This document shows positions 10,100 to 19,314 of a DNA stretch of 64,000 nt, one piece after another. Source of the DNA: Pirellula sp. (GTDB taxonomy: Bacteria; Planctomycetota; Planctomycetia; Pirellulales; Lacipirellulaceae); NCBI GenBank assembly GCA_013822725.1, contig PNKX01000010.1, positions 124,001 to 188,000 on the forward strand. Direction: 5' to 3'. The notes beneath the pieces are model-generated. The model was not told the origin of the DNA and did no database searches. It saw nothing but the letters and a program-made list of their open reading frames with translations. Both the position numbers and the translations under genes were made by a program. How positions within the stretch are numbered: position 1 is the stretch's first letter; each line of letters starts with the position of its first letter.

Positions 10100-11782
10100 A
10101 TGTGGGGCCTCCAGCGGCAATTCGGCGCCGGCATGATCGCCATGTTCCTTGGAAGCGTTTCGGCGGCTGCGGCTGACGAAACACCCTCCGATCCGCCGCC
10201 GCCGGCGATTCGGCTCAACACGGTCGGCTACCTTCCCGGGCGGCCGATGGCCGCCTCGGTGGCAAAACAAACGGGTAAGTTTCAAGTCCGACGGCTCGCC
10301 GATGGCGCCGTCGTTTGGGAGGGAGAGCTTTCGCCGCCACGGCTCAACGGCGACACGGGTGAAGAGTTGTCGACGGCCGACTTCTCGTCGTTGGGAGAGC
10401 CTCCATCCGGCGAATACGAACTGATCGTCGCCGCCTCCAGCGAGCGGGTCCGATTCCGGATCGCTGCCGATCTCTACCGTGAGCCGTTCCGTCTGGCGAC
10501 GCGGGCCATGTACCTGTGGCGTTGCGGAACGCCGGTTCACGGCGAACACGCAGGCGTGCACTTCGAGCATGGGCCCTGCCACATGGACGACGCGCTGCTC
10601 GACTTCCTCGGTCAGCCTGGCGTGCGCGGGCCGATGACCGGCGGCTGGCACGACGCCGGCGACTACAATAAATATGTCGTCAACGCCGGAGCGACGGTCG
10701 GCGTGATGTTTCGCGCCTGGGAAGACTTTGGCCCGGCGATCGAGGCGGTCGAACTCGACATCCCGGAAACAACGCCGCGTCTTCCCGACTTTCTCGCCGA
10801 ATTGAAATGGGAACTCGATTGGCTCCGGTCAATGCAGGCCGCCGATGGCTCGGTCTACCACAAGGTCAGCGCAAAGAACTTCGGCGGGATGATCGCGTCG
10901 GACAAAGATGCGGATCCTCGCTATGTCGTGCCATGGAGCAGCGCTGCCACCGCCGATTTCACGGCAACAATGGCCCAAGCGGCGAGAATCTACCTACCCT
11001 ACGATGGCGAGTTTGCCGCCGACTGTCTCGACGCCGCCAAACGGAGTCATGCCTTCTTGCAGGCCCATCCTGACGAGCACGTCGCGGAGCAGAAGGAGTT
11101 TCAGACTGGCGGCTACCACGCCCCCGACCTCGACGATCGTCTGTGGGCAGCGGCGGAATTTTGGGAAACAACCGGCGATCCTGCGGTGTTGATCGATCTG
11201 GAGAAACGGATCGAAGCCACCGCGAACGTCGACGTTGATTGGGATTGGTCGAATCTCAAGACCTTGGGCCTGCTGACCTATCTCTTCTCAGAGCGCGAGG
11301 GCCGCAATGCCGAGTTGGTTGCGCGGGTCCGCAAAAATCTCATCGCCGCCGCCGACGAAATCGTGGCTGCATCTCAGGCGCACGGATACGCCCGACCGTT
11401 GGGGCAAAAGTACTACTGGGGCTGTAACGGCACGGTGGCCCGCCAGGCGATCGTGCTGCAAGCGGCCTATCGTATTACCGGCGACGAGGTCTATTGCAAC
11501 GCCACGCTCGACGGCTTGAACCACTTGCTGGGACGCAATCACTTCGGCCGCTCATTTATTACTGGCGTGGGAGAACGACCGCCGCTCCACCCTCATGACC
11601 GCCAGTCGGAAGGCGACGCCGTCGAGGCGCCTTGGCCCGGTTATTTGGTAGGAGGCGCCAACCCCAAAGCAACCGATTGGACCGATCGGATGGAAGACTA
11701 TCGGACCAATGAAATCGCCATCAACTGGAACGGCGCCCTCATCTACGCCCTAGCGTCGCAGCTTGAACCATGCGGCAAATGA
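10100..11782 (+). CDS. GH9 family endoglucanase (cellulase)
   Basis: 560 residues: short signal peptide (1-25), an Ig-like cellulase N-terminal domain (about 35-125, beginning IRLNTVGYLPG), then the GH9 (alpha/alpha)6 domain. The GH9 signature GGWHDAGDYNKYV carries Asp185 and Asp188, the nucleophile/base pair. The C-terminal DRMEDYRTNEIAINWNGA supplies the acid, near Glu538. Length and order match bacterial theme-B/C GH9 enzymes, which cut beta-1,4-glucans. No dockerin-like pair or PEP-CTERM tail is present, unlike the GH44 protein downstream. It lies upstream of a LacI regulator on the same strand, pointing to sugar-controlled expression. The start ATG has only a weak ribosome site; another ATG lies at 10133. 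Confidence 0.92.
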   Translation: MWGLQRQFGAGMIAMFLGSVSAAAADETPSDPPPPAIRLNTVGYLPGRPMAASVAKQTGKFQVRRLADGAVVWEGELSPPRLNGDTGEELSTADFSSLGEPPSGEYELIVAASSERVRFRIAADLYREPFRLATRAMYLWRCGTPVHGEHAGVHFEHGPCHMDDALLDFLGQPGVRGPMTGGWHDAGDYNKYVVNAGATVGVMFRAWEDFGPAIEAVELDIPETTPRLPDFLAELKWELDWLRSMQAADGSVYHKVSAKNFGGMIASDKDADPRYVVPWSSAATADFTATMAQAARIYLPYDGEFAADCLDAAKRSHAFLQAHPDEHVAEQKEFQTGGYHAPDLDDRLWAAAEFWETTGDPAVLIDLEKRIEATANVDVDWDWSNLKTLGLLTYLFSEREGRNAELVARVRKNLIAAADEIVAASQAHGYARPLGQKYYWGCNGTVARQAIVLQAAYRITGDEVYCNATLDGLNHLLGRNHFGRSFITGVGERPPLHPHDRQSEGDAVEAPWPGYLVGGANPKATDWTDRMEDYRTNEIAINWNGALIYALASQLEPCGK

Positions 11783-12087
11783 TCTCCGCGTGCCATCTCT
11801 GGCCTGCCCGCCAGTGACTGGCGAAGCTCGGAATCATCCTGTGGGGCGACCATTTGCGGCGCCGGGATTCCCTACTCGCAGACCTATCAAAAACAAAGCG
11901 AAAAACTAGTTGACACCGGTGGCATGTCCTATTAAATTGCCATCGGTGGCACTTCTTCTCTTCGACTCTTCATTCGCTTTTTAAGCTATATTCAGTGTGA
12001 CCGGTGAGCATTATGCGACCGGTGGCAGTTGGTTGCGACCAAATTCGCTAACTGACCGCCCACACAGAATCCCTTTCCAGGCTCGTT
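11783..12087. other. Intergenic regulatory region between GH9 and LacI genes
   Basis: This 305-base gap holds no gene that I recognise. TTGACA at 11910-11915 and TAAATT at 11933-11938 are spaced 17 bases and could be a sigma-70 type promoter for the LacI gene. The four operator-like palindromes listed separately overlap and follow it. Confidence 0.5.
11911..12027. promoter_or_regulatory. Cluster of four LacI-type operator-like palindromes
   Basis: Four sites share the core ACCGGT or ATCGGT. They are TGACACCGGTGGCA (11911-11924), TGCCATCGGTGGCA (11938-11951), TGTGACCGGTGAGC (11996-12009) and TGCGACCGGTGGCA (12014-12027). The perfect palindrome TGCCACCGGTGGCA differs by one base from three of them. 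LacI-family operators commonly have a central CG and TG...CA ends, as here. They lie 61-177 bases upstream of the LacI start, so autoregulation is the simplest reading. The first overlaps the proposed -35 box. Confidence 0.7.
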
Positions 12088-13104
12088 ATGCCCCCCGCAA
12101 CGATTTACGACATTGCCCGTGAAGCTGGCGTCTCCAGCTCAACCGTCGCCCGCGTCTTGCGCGGCGATACGAAGGGCGATCGTAAAGATAGCGCTGAGCG
12201 TGCAGCCCGCATCCGCCAGATTGCCGACAATCTCGGTTACCGTCCCAATCTACGAGCCCGCGCGTTCTCCGAACAGCGAACCAAAGGAGTCGGTCTCCTC
12301 TATACAGACGACGCCTGGGTGTTCGAAGGCGTCAACGACAAGGTGCTGCAGGGCCTCGTCCGCGAACTGCGGAAGCACGATCACCATCTGCTCCTCGTCC
12401 CCGTCGACGCCGGCGGCGACTGGGAGGAGTTACTGCTCGGCGGCCACGTCGACGGCTGCGTGACGTTTCAGCCGCTGCCCGATCCGGTCCGCAACGGCAT
12501 CCGCGCCGCCGCCCTCCCCTGCGTGATGCTGGGCGATAACTCCGATCCTGAAATGCCGCACATCGTCGTCGACGACGTCACCGGCTCTTACTCGGCGGCG
12601 CGGCACCTGATTGCGCTCGGCCATCGCCGCATCGGCCTCTACGTCCACAGCACGGTGAAGCCGCACTGCAGTATCCAGGAGCGGTTTCAAGGCTTCGAGA
12701 TGGCGATGACCGAGGAGGGGCTTGAGCCTCACTTCTGGCATTGCCCCGAGGATGAAATGATCGCCGTCCTCACCCGTGGCGGCGGCGCTCGTCCGACGGG
12801 ACTGATCTGTTACAGCGACTTGGAGTCGACGCTGATCGGCCACGCCATGTGGCAATACGGACTCAAGATTCCCAATGATTTGAGCCTGATCGGCTTTAAC
12901 GACAAGTTCGCCACGAAGTACATGACGCCCCCGTTAACGACGGTTGGCTTCGACGCCAATCGGATCGGCACTCTGGGCGCTGAAATGATCATTCGCAATC
13001 TCACTGGCGAGAAACCGAAGGGAACGCCGGCGCCGACGTCGTTGCAGGTGAAGACGCAACTTATTGTCCGCAATTCCACCGCCGCGCCTCCGCGCGACGC
13101 CTGA
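12088..13104 (+). CDS. LacI family transcriptional regulator
   Basis: 338 residues. The N-terminal helix-turn-helix and hinge are clear (TIYDIAREAGVSSSTVARVL, residues 4-23, then LGYRPNLRARAF). The remainder is a periplasmic-binding-like sensor domain with GDNSDPEMPHIVVDDVTGSY, ALGHRRIGLY and SLIGFNDKFATKYMTPPLTT. Members repress or activate sugar-use genes in response to a sugar ligand. It probably binds the four palindromes directly upstream and may govern the neighbouring GH9 and GH44 genes (inference). Confidence 0.93.
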   Translation: MPPATIYDIAREAGVSSSTVARVLRGDTKGDRKDSAERAARIRQIADNLGYRPNLRARAFSEQRTKGVGLLYTDDAWVFEGVNDKVLQGLVRELRKHDHHLLLVPVDAGGDWEELLLGGHVDGCVTFQPLPDPVRNGIRAAALPCVMLGDNSDPEMPHIVVDDVTGSYSAARHLIALGHRRIGLYVHSTVKPHCSIQERFQGFEMAMTEEGLEPHFWHCPEDEMIAVLTRGGGARPTGLICYSDLESTLIGHAMWQYGLKIPNDLSLIGFNDKFATKYMTPPLTTVGFDANRIGTLGAEMIIRNLTGEKPKGTPAPTSLQVKTQLIVRNSTAAPPRDA

Positions 13105-13264
13105 CCGACTCAACTCCTGGCTCCGTTAAAAGCGGAGCGATGCCTATGTCACAATCTTGATCGACGACTCTTTTCTACGGATCAGCCGCCCTCTTACGCT
13201 ACTTATCGAACGACTTTGCAACGGCGGCAAGATCAACTCCTCCACTTCTCATGAAAGGCGACTA

Positions 13265-13903
13265 ATGATGCATCGATGCAAATTCCTGGCGCAGGCTTGC
13301 GCCGCCGCGTTCGTCGCAGCAGCGTGCCTCGCTCTGCCCGCGAAAGGCGACACCTTGCTTTCGGGCTTCGAAGGCGACTTGTCGACGAGCGTTGGATTGA
13401 ATTGGGCTTCCAACTTGACCAAAAGCTATGTCGCCGCAGGGGCGACGCAAGGAGCCACGGCTATTCAGCTGACGCATGGCACGGGTTGGACGCAGGATTT
13501 TACGCTCGACGGCGGCGCCGTGGCGCCCCTCGTGGCAACCAGCGACAAGTTCCTACTCGACGCCACCGTGCCAGAGACGGCCGAATGGCGGCAACTGTTC
13601 ATTGTGATGCAAGGCGCCGGAAAGGGCTGGACTCAATCCGATGCGTACAATCTGCCAGCGGGAGCGACGACGCCAGTATCGTTCGACCTCGCGGCCTTGG
13701 GACTTAAGGCAGGCGCCGCGAGCGGAGATCAATCGTGGTGGCAGGTCTACCTGATTTTCCAAGGCGGCGACGTCGGGGGAGCGTCGCAAATTACGACCAC
13801 CATCGACAACATTCGCTTCGCAGCCGTGCCCGAGCCGGCTACGGCGGCGCTGGCGGTCGGAGGATTGATTGGCGTCGCGGCCCTGCGTCGTCGTCGATCG
13901 TAA
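13265..13903 (+). CDS. PEP-CTERM exported protein, paralogue of next gene
   Basis: 212 residues. ATG 13265 is preferred because AAAGG precedes it by 6 bases and it places the signal peptide (to about LPAKGD) at the N-terminus. The mature part starts DTLLSGFEGDLSTSVGLNW and reads as a beta-rich, carbohydrate-binding-like domain. The C-terminus is a PEP-CTERM tail: VPEPATAALAVGGLIG, then RRRR. Such tails are recognised by an exosortase. The next gene has the same opening pattern, so the two look like tandem duplicates. A glycan-binding role is a guess from the context of cellulases. Confidence 0.75.
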   Translation: MMHRCKFLAQACAAAFVAAACLALPAKGDTLLSGFEGDLSTSVGLNWASNLTKSYVAAGATQGATAIQLTHGTGWTQDFTLDGGAVAPLVATSDKFLLDATVPETAEWRQLFIVMQGAGKGWTQSDAYNLPAGATTPVSFDLAALGLKAGAASGDQSWWQVYLIFQGGDVGGASQITTTIDNIRFAAVPEPATAALAVGGLIGVAALRRRRS

Positions 13904-14214
13904 GCAGAACGACGTTGGCGTCGCGGGCGTCATGCCCGCTGCGTCAGCGCTCCTGCGACGCGTATACCGGCCTGCCCTCCGCCTTGGGGGGCAGTGGGGC
14001 AGGCCGGCCGCGTGGCGGGGGGAGCACGCAAAACTCTTCAACGATTCTCGTCATTTTCAATTCACTGACGCCGGCACGGCGCTAGCGATTGAACTTTATC
14101 GAACAACTCTGATGACAAAGGTCGCGGCGAGTTGAGCCTCGGCAAAAAGTACGACGGGCAGCACCGCAGTTTGCAACAAGCCACTTACACTTTTCGATTT
14201 CAAAGGGCGTGGAA
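13904..14214. other. Intergenic gap with hairpins
   Basis: No gene seen. It holds GCGGGC/GCCCGC at about 13924-13940 and a longer perfect 11-base inverted repeat, CCGGCCTGCCC (13967-13977) with GGGCAGGCCGG (13997-14007). These could end the upstream transcript, although no T-run follows. Confidence 0.5.
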
Positions 14215-15111
14215 ATGAAACGCAATTCTCTTCTCACGGGGCGGCGTCTGGCAGGATGCACCGCACTGGCTATCGCTTGCATGATGGGACATGCTGCTCG
14301 TGCAACGGCCGATACGCTCCTCTCCAGTTTCGACAACAACCTAAGCAGTTCACTGGGAGTGGACTGGGTCGTCTCTGAACCGACCTGGGGGACCCAGTTT
14401 GTTCCACAATTGTCCGAAGGAACCGGGGCGCTCAAGGTGAGACACAACACCAACTGGCAGGTAGGCCTCAAACTGGTCGGCGGCGACGCGTTAGCGCAGC
14501 TCATTACGACCAGCGACACGCTGGAGATGGACGCCATCGGCGCCTATGGGCAGGCTTGGCGTCAAGTGTTCGTCGTCTTGAATGGAAACAATGAACATGT
14601 CGGCTGGCAGCAAACAGAAGAGTTCGGGCTACCAGTTCCCAGCGAGGAAGCGCCGTCCACGCATATCGTCATTGACCTTCTCGACGGGAATCGAAATGCA
14701 ACAGGATCGCAAAACTGGAAGGAGAAGGCGCAGGCTTGGCTCAATGCTCCCGCAGAAACAAAAACTTACTTCGAATTGTTTATCGGATTTCAAGGGGGCA
14801 ACAATACGCCGACCGCGGACTTCAACTTTGATACGTTCGTGGATGGGCAAGACTTCCTGATCTGGCAGCGCAATTTTGGCAATATGGAAGCCGGCCCGGA
14901 ACAGGGCGATACGAATTTCGACGCCATTGTGGATGGCGTCGACTTGGAGGCATGGAAAGGCGAATTCGGCGGTGCGGTCGTCTCGACCATCGACAACATC
15001 ATGTTCAAAAAGAACCCGCCCGTCGTCGCGGCGATTCCAGAGCCGACGGCTGCTGCGAGTGGCCTCATCGCCGTGATCCTGACGGCGGCAGGATGCCGGC
15101 GTCGGCGCTAA
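14215..15111 (+). CDS. PEP-CTERM protein with embedded dockerin-like pair
   Basis: 298 residues from ATG 14215, which has AAGGG 7 bases upstream; a GTG six bases earlier is possible. Signal peptide ends near ATA-DT. The first domain (DTLLSSFDNNLSSSLGVDW) is a paralogue of the preceding protein. An EF-hand-like pair (DFNFDTFVDGQDFLIWQ and DTNFDAIVDGVDLEAWK, about residues 202-250) interrupts what is a continuous stretch in the shorter paralogue. After it the sequence returns to VSTIDNIMF, which matches TTTIDNIRF there. It ends in a PEP-CTERM tail (IPEPTAAASGLIAVIL, RRRR). The EF-hand pair probably binds calcium; function otherwise unknown. Confidence 0.78.
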   Translation: MKRNSLLTGRRLAGCTALAIACMMGHAARATADTLLSSFDNNLSSSLGVDWVVSEPTWGTQFVPQLSEGTGALKVRHNTNWQVGLKLVGGDALAQLITTSDTLEMDAIGAYGQAWRQVFVVLNGNNEHVGWQQTEEFGLPVPSEEAPSTHIVIDLLDGNRNATGSQNWKEKAQAWLNAPAETKTYFELFIGFQGGNNTPTADFNFDTFVDGQDFLIWQRNFGNMEAGPEQGDTNFDAIVDGVDLEAWKGEFGGAVVSTIDNIMFKKNPPVVAAIPEPTAAASGLIAVILTAAGCRRRR

Positions 15112-15142
15112 GATCGCAAATCGACGCAAGGAGATTCGTGAG

Positions 15143-15619
15143 ATGAGGTCGAAGGCTGTCAAACGCCAGGGAGCGGCCCGCCATCAACGGATGCGCAACA
15201 TGGCATGGTTCTGCATGGCCGTGGTGAGCGCCGTCGGATGTTCCGGCGGCAATCCGTACGACTTGGTCGACGTCTCCGGCAAGGTGACGTACGACGACGG
15301 ATCGCTGATCCCGGCCGGGTCGATCATGCTCAAGTTCGATCCGGAGGCCGCTCCCATCGACGCGAAGACACATCCACGCAAAGGATTTGCGTTGGTGAAC
15401 GTCGGCGACGGCACCTTCGAATACGCAACGACGCACAAGCATGCCGACGGCCTCGTGGCGGGCAAGCACAAAGTGTTGGTCGTCGCGTACGCCGAAGATG
15501 GCAAGGCGGCCAACGTCGTCCCGAAGGAGTACCAACGTCCTGACACGACTCCCATTGAAGTCGATACGGAGAACCTTCCGTTGGAGATCAAGATTAAGAA
15601 ACCGGCAAGCGGCGCATGA
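15143..15619 (+). CDS. Small lipoprotein of the type found beside DUF1559 genes
   Basis: 158 residues with a lipoprotein signal ending VVSAVGC|SGG, so Cys33 would be acylated. The mature part begins DVSGKVTYDDGSLIPAGSI, a transthyretin/carboxypeptidase-regulatory-like beta sandwich widely seen in planctomycete lipoproteins. AAGGAG lies nine bases before ATG 15143. The lipoprotein-DUF1559 order is repeated on the other strand at 31965-33392. The exact role is unknown. Confidence 0.75.
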   Translation: MRSKAVKRQGAARHQRMRNMAWFCMAVVSAVGCSGGNPYDLVDVSGKVTYDDGSLIPAGSIMLKFDPEAAPIDAKTHPRKGFALVNVGDGTFEYATTHKHADGLVAGKHKVLVVAYAEDGKAANVVPKEYQRPDTTPIEVDTENLPLEIKIKKPASGA

Positions 15620-15708
15620 CGTACCGATGCTGCTCACTCTAACTTACTCCAACCTTAACGCGCCTTCCTGATTGCCAGGGACGAGGGCTACATCATTCAG
15701 GCATCAGT

Positions 15709-16896
15709 ATGAACCATACAAACCCCTCGCGACGTTGCCGTCGTCTGATAAAGAAGTCACGCGTTTGCAAATCGCCACAGGGCTTTACGCTTGTTGAGCT
15801 GCTCGTGGTCATCGCCATTATCGGCGTACTCGTGGCGCTGCTGCTTCCTGCCGTCCAAGCTGCGCGCGAGGCGGCCCGGCGGTCCCAGTGCACCAACAAC
15901 ATCAGGCAATCGGCGCTCGCTTGCATCACCTATCACGATGCGAAGAAAACGTTCCCGCCGGCGCTCACTTATTCCGAAGCGGCCCTGAAAGCCCGCGGCA
16001 ACACGCCCACCTCTGGCGGGATGAGCGGTGTTGACGGCAATCCCTATCATGGGCCCAATTGGGCGATCATGATCCTGCCGTATATAGAAAGGCAGACGCT
16101 TTATTCGAGTTTTAACTTCAAAGAATACATTTCCGCCGACGTGAATCGCGAGCCTCGCGGCACGACGATTCCCACGATGTTGTGCCCCACTGACGGCGCT
16201 TTCAATTCGCAGCCCTTCAGCGCCGTGGCGGCCCTGGGCGGCGATAACTGGGCGCGCGGCAACTACGGAGCGAATAGTTCGCTCTCGCACTGCAAAGACG
16301 GCAACCTGGCGTTCTCTCCCACTCAGACGGAACCTGCCTGGATCTGGTTCGGCTCTTCTTCGTGGGGCGACCTCTCGTGGACGCGGGGCGTGATGGGAGG
16401 GAACACGGCGCTCTCGATCAAGCAGATCGCTGACGGAACTTCCAATACCGTTCTCTTGACCGAGCTGCGCGCGGGCCTGAGCCCCGGCGATCGCCGCGGC
16501 ATCTGGGCGATGGGCATGGCGGGGGCGAGCAGCGTCTGGGGCCACTCCACCGACGACTGCATCGGTCCTAACTCGTGCATCAGCGGCGCCGACAATATCC
16601 TCGGCTCGAACCGGGCCGTCGCTGAAGCGGGCGAGAGCACGCTGCTGCAAAACTGCATGGGCGTTAGCAGCGGCGGCAGCACTAGCTTTCAAGCCGCCCC
16701 GCGCAGCCAGCACGTCGGCGGCATCAACATCGCCTTCGCCGACGGCAGCGTGTCGTTCATTACGGAGAACATCGAGACGCATCACGGCGCCGGTGAAAAT
16801 ATCGCGTATGCGACCAATGGCTTTGCCGATTTCGGCGCCTGGGAAAAAATTATGTGCTCCAGTGACGGCGGACTCTTCAACCGCAATGAGTTCTGA
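15709..16896 (+). CDS. DUF1559 protein with prepilin-like N-terminus
   Basis: 395 residues. The class III-type prepilin leader is [20 protein letters not shown] (residues 25-44) followed by [21 protein letters not shown]1559 body ends with the H-x-DG feature [15 protein letters not shown]1559 proteins are greatly expanded in planctomycetes and are thought to form pseudopilin-like surface structures. It follows the lipoprotein gene by 89 bases. Confidence 0.93.
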   Translation: MNHTNPSRRCRRLIKKSRVCKSPQGFTLVELLVVIAIIGVLVALLLPAVQAAREAARRSQCTNNIRQSALACITYHDAKKTFPPALTYSEAALKARGNTPTSGGMSGVDGNPYHGPNWAIMILPYIERQTLYSSFNFKEYISADVNREPRGTTIPTMLCPTDGAFNSQPFSAVAALGGDNWARGNYGANSSLSHCKDGNLAFSPTQTEPAWIWFGSSSWGDLSWTRGVMGGNTALSIKQIADGTSNTVLLTELRAGLSPGDRRGIWAMGMAGASSVWGHSTDDCIGPNSCISGADNILGSNRAVAEAGESTLLQNCMGVSSGGSTSFQAAPRSQHVGGINIAFADGSVSFITENIETHHGAGENIAYATNGFADFGAWEKIMCSSDGGLFNRNEF

Positions 16897-16989
16897 GTCT
16901 GTAACGTCCGATACTCTGCCAGCTAAGCCTGAAACGCTAGCAAAAATTTCCGAGGCGGCGCTGTCGGATACAGATACAATCGAGGCATC

Positions 16990-19023
16990 ATGGTTCTCCG
17001 CGCGCTTCATTGCTTGAACATCGTGCGCCACGCCGCGCCTGTCATCGCCCTCGCGTGTGTGCTTGCCGCAAGTCGCGCCCGTGCGATCACCCCCGACAAC
17101 CCAGGCGCCGCCGACGTGCGGCTCACGGTGAACTCGCTCGCGACGCCCGCTCGCGCGATCTCGCCTTACATTTACGGCATGAACTTCTTCGCCGGTTCGT
17201 CGCTCACCAATCCGGTGACGCTCGATCGCCTCGGCGGCAATCGGTGGACTGGCTACAACTGGGAAACGAACGCCTCGAACGCCGGGCGCGATTGGTACTA
17301 CCAGAACGACACGCACATGGGGAAGGGGACAGACCCGCCCGGTTATGCAGCGCTCGGCTCGCTCAACTCGGCCGCAGCCAACGACCGCGCCTTGATCGTT
17401 ACCGTTCCGATCTCTGGCTACGTCGCCGGCGACACGAACGGACCGATCACGCGCGCGCAGGCGCTCGATCATTCGCGCTTTAAGGAAATCGTGCCGAATA
17501 AGGAGACCAAGTATCCCGGCTCGTCCCTCTCGTTGACGCCGAACAAGACCGACGGTTACGTCTTCACCGATGAGTTCGTCAATTGGGTTGAGGAGACGCG
17601 CGACCCGTCGACGCCGGTGTTCTACAGTCTCGACAACGAGCCGGGCCTGTGGGGCGAGCCGCTTCCCGCGAACTGGCAACCAGGCGTTCAGTTCCAAACC
17701 AACCCCAGCCCGGAGGGACGCACGCATGGAGCGCTTCATCCCTACGCGCCGACTTTTCAAGAACTCCGCGACAAGACGATCGCCAACGCTGGCGCTATCA
17801 AGGACGTGAACCCCAACGCGATGGTCTTCGGCGGTGTGGGCTATGGATGGAACGACTTTACGACGCTCCAGGATGCGCCCGACAAGGTGACCTCTCCTTC
17901 GCACCCCGGCGGCGACGAACCGGGCGAGTTGCACTTCTATGAGTATTTGCTGCAGCAAGTCGCTACTGCCGAAGCAGCGCAGGGTCGCAAGTTGATGGAC
18001 GTCCTCGATCTTCATTGGTATCCCGAAGCTCAAGGGGGCGGCGTTCGCATCACCGAAAACAACAACTCCGCCGCCGTCGTTGCCGCGCGAGTGCAGGCTC
18101 CACGATCGCTCTGGGATCCGACCTACGTCGAGACAAGTTGGATCAGCGAATGGGGTACGCGCGTTAATAACCAGCCAGGCCCGGTGAAGCTCTTGCCGCG
18201 CGTGCAGCGCGACATCGACGACTTCAAGCCAGGCACGAAGATCGCCATTACCGAATACAACTACGGCGGTACGAACCACATCTCCGGCGGCATCGCTCAG
18301 GCCGACGCCTTGGGCGTCTTCGGCAAGCAGGACGTCTTCGCCGCGACGCTTTGGAGCCTGCACGGCGACGCCAACTCGCAGTTTGCCTCCGGCGCGTTCA
18401 AAATGTATCTCAACTACGACGGCGCTGGCGGTCGGTTCGGCGACGAGTCGATCAACGCTGCTACGACTTCCATCAGCCAGTCGGCCGTTTACGCGAGCCT
18501 CGATTCGGAAGATCCGAACCGCATGGTCCTTGTCGCGATCAACCGCACCTCGTCGGCCAAGTCGACGGCGCTCGAGGTGACGCACGACCTGCGGTTCGAT
18601 CTCGCCGAGGTCTACCAACTCACCTCCGCCAGTTCGACGCCGCAGCGCGTGGCCGATATCCCAATCGAACTCGTCAACGCCTTCCTCTACACGATGCCGG
18701 CATACAGCGTCTCAACGATCGTGTTGCGGAGCGGCGCCGACGGCGACTTTAATCTCGACGGCATGGTCGACGGCGACGATCTGGCCGTCTGGAAAACGGG
18801 CTTCGGCACGGCGAGCGGGGCGTCGTTCCGCGACGGCGACAATGATCGCGACGGCGACGTTGACGGCGCCGACTATTTGGCGTGGCAACGAGTCGCCCAG
18901 GCGAGCGCCGGCGCTATCCCGAATTCGGCGGCCGTTCCCGAACCAGGCAGCTTGCTCCTGGCGATCCTCGGCTTGGCGGCAACTTTCCAGGCGGTCAATC
19001 GAAAGCGAGTCGTTCGCAACTAG
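16990..19023 (+). CDS. GH44 endoglucanase/xyloglucanase with dockerin-like pair and PEP-CTERM
   Basis: 677 residues. Signal peptide 1-32. GH44 features: LGGNRWTGYNWETNASNAG (81-99), acid/base in FYSLDNEPGLW (Glu217), WYPEAQGGG, and nucleophile region IAITEYNYGGTNHISGG (Glu422). GH44 enzymes cut beta-1,4-glucan and xyloglucan. After the catalytic and beta domains comes an EF-hand-like pair (DFNLDGMVDGDDLAVW, DNDRDGDVDGADYLAWQ). The tail is PEP-CTERM (VPEPGSLLLAILGLAA, then basic). Calcium binding and exosortase-dependent surface anchoring are implied. GAGG lies about 6 bases before ATG 16990. Confidence 0.93.
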   Translation: MVLRALHCLNIVRHAAPVIALACVLAASRARAITPDNPGAADVRLTVNSLATPARAISPYIYGMNFFAGSSLTNPVTLDRLGGNRWTGYNWETNASNAGRDWYYQNDTHMGKGTDPPGYAALGSLNSAAANDRALIVTVPISGYVAGDTNGPITRAQALDHSRFKEIVPNKETKYPGSSLSLTPNKTDGYVFTDEFVNWVEETRDPSTPVFYSLDNEPGLWGEPLPANWQPGVQFQTNPSPEGRTHGALHPYAPTFQELRDKTIANAGAIKDVNPNAMVFGGVGYGWNDFTTLQDAPDKVTSPSHPGGDEPGELHFYEYLLQQVATAEAAQGRKLMDVLDLHWYPEAQGGGVRITENNNSAAVVAARVQAPRSLWDPTYVETSWISEWGTRVNNQPGPVKLLPRVQRDIDDFKPGTKIAITEYNYGGTNHISGGIAQADALGVFGKQDVFAATLWSLHGDANSQFASGAFKMYLNYDGAGGRFGDESINAATTSISQSAVYASLDSEDPNRMVLVAINRTSSAKSTALEVTHDLRFDLAEVYQLTSASSTPQRVADIPIELVNAFLYTMPAYSVSTIVLRSGADGDFNLDGMVDGDDLAVWKTGFGTASGASFRDGDNDRDGDVDGADYLAWQRVAQASAGAIPNSAAVPEPGSLLLAILGLAATFQAVNRKRVVRN

Positions 19024-19314
19024 CTCCTCTCGCGTCCTCCTTTCTGTCGCGGCGGGACATTTTGTCGCCTGATCGCGTTTTCGCGACACAATTCGTAAGT
19101 TGTTGCGTTGCTGCGGTTTACATTTTTGTCGCGACGACAAATCAGGCGATAACCTTGAACTCCTCCAATTGACGTTTCATCGTTGACGCTATGTGTCGCG
19201 AAGCACCGTTTCGGCGACATCAATCGTAAGGCGATGCCTGGCTACGGGTTGCGTGGTTTCGTGTCGCGACAGAGAGGCGACACGTATCATTCTGTCGCGA
19301 CGGCCGTCGCCTTT
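19024..19314. repeat. Spacer dense in TGTCGC/GCGACA elements
   Basis: The hexamer TGTCGC or its complement GCGACA occurs at 19045, 19063, 19083, 19127, 19194, 19214, 19262, 19266, 19277 and 19293. Several form hairpins: TTTGTCG/CGACAAA (19125-19141), GTGTCGC/GCGACAC (19261-19283) and the 10-base palindrome TGTCGCGACA (19262-19271). TTGTCGCCTGAT (19062-19073) also pairs, with one mismatch, with ATCAGGCGATAA (19141-19152). No gene is seen. Confidence 0.65.

Noticed and set aside
15757..18618. 953-codon minus-strand open frame
   Set aside because: It is antisense to clear DUF1559 and GH44 genes. The translation is Arg/Val/Ala-rich with no family signal; GC-rich codon use on the plus strand keeps this frame open by chance.
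19024..19314. CRISPR array
   Set aside because: The TGTCGC units are short, irregularly spaced and in both orientations; there are no constant-length spacers and no cas genes.
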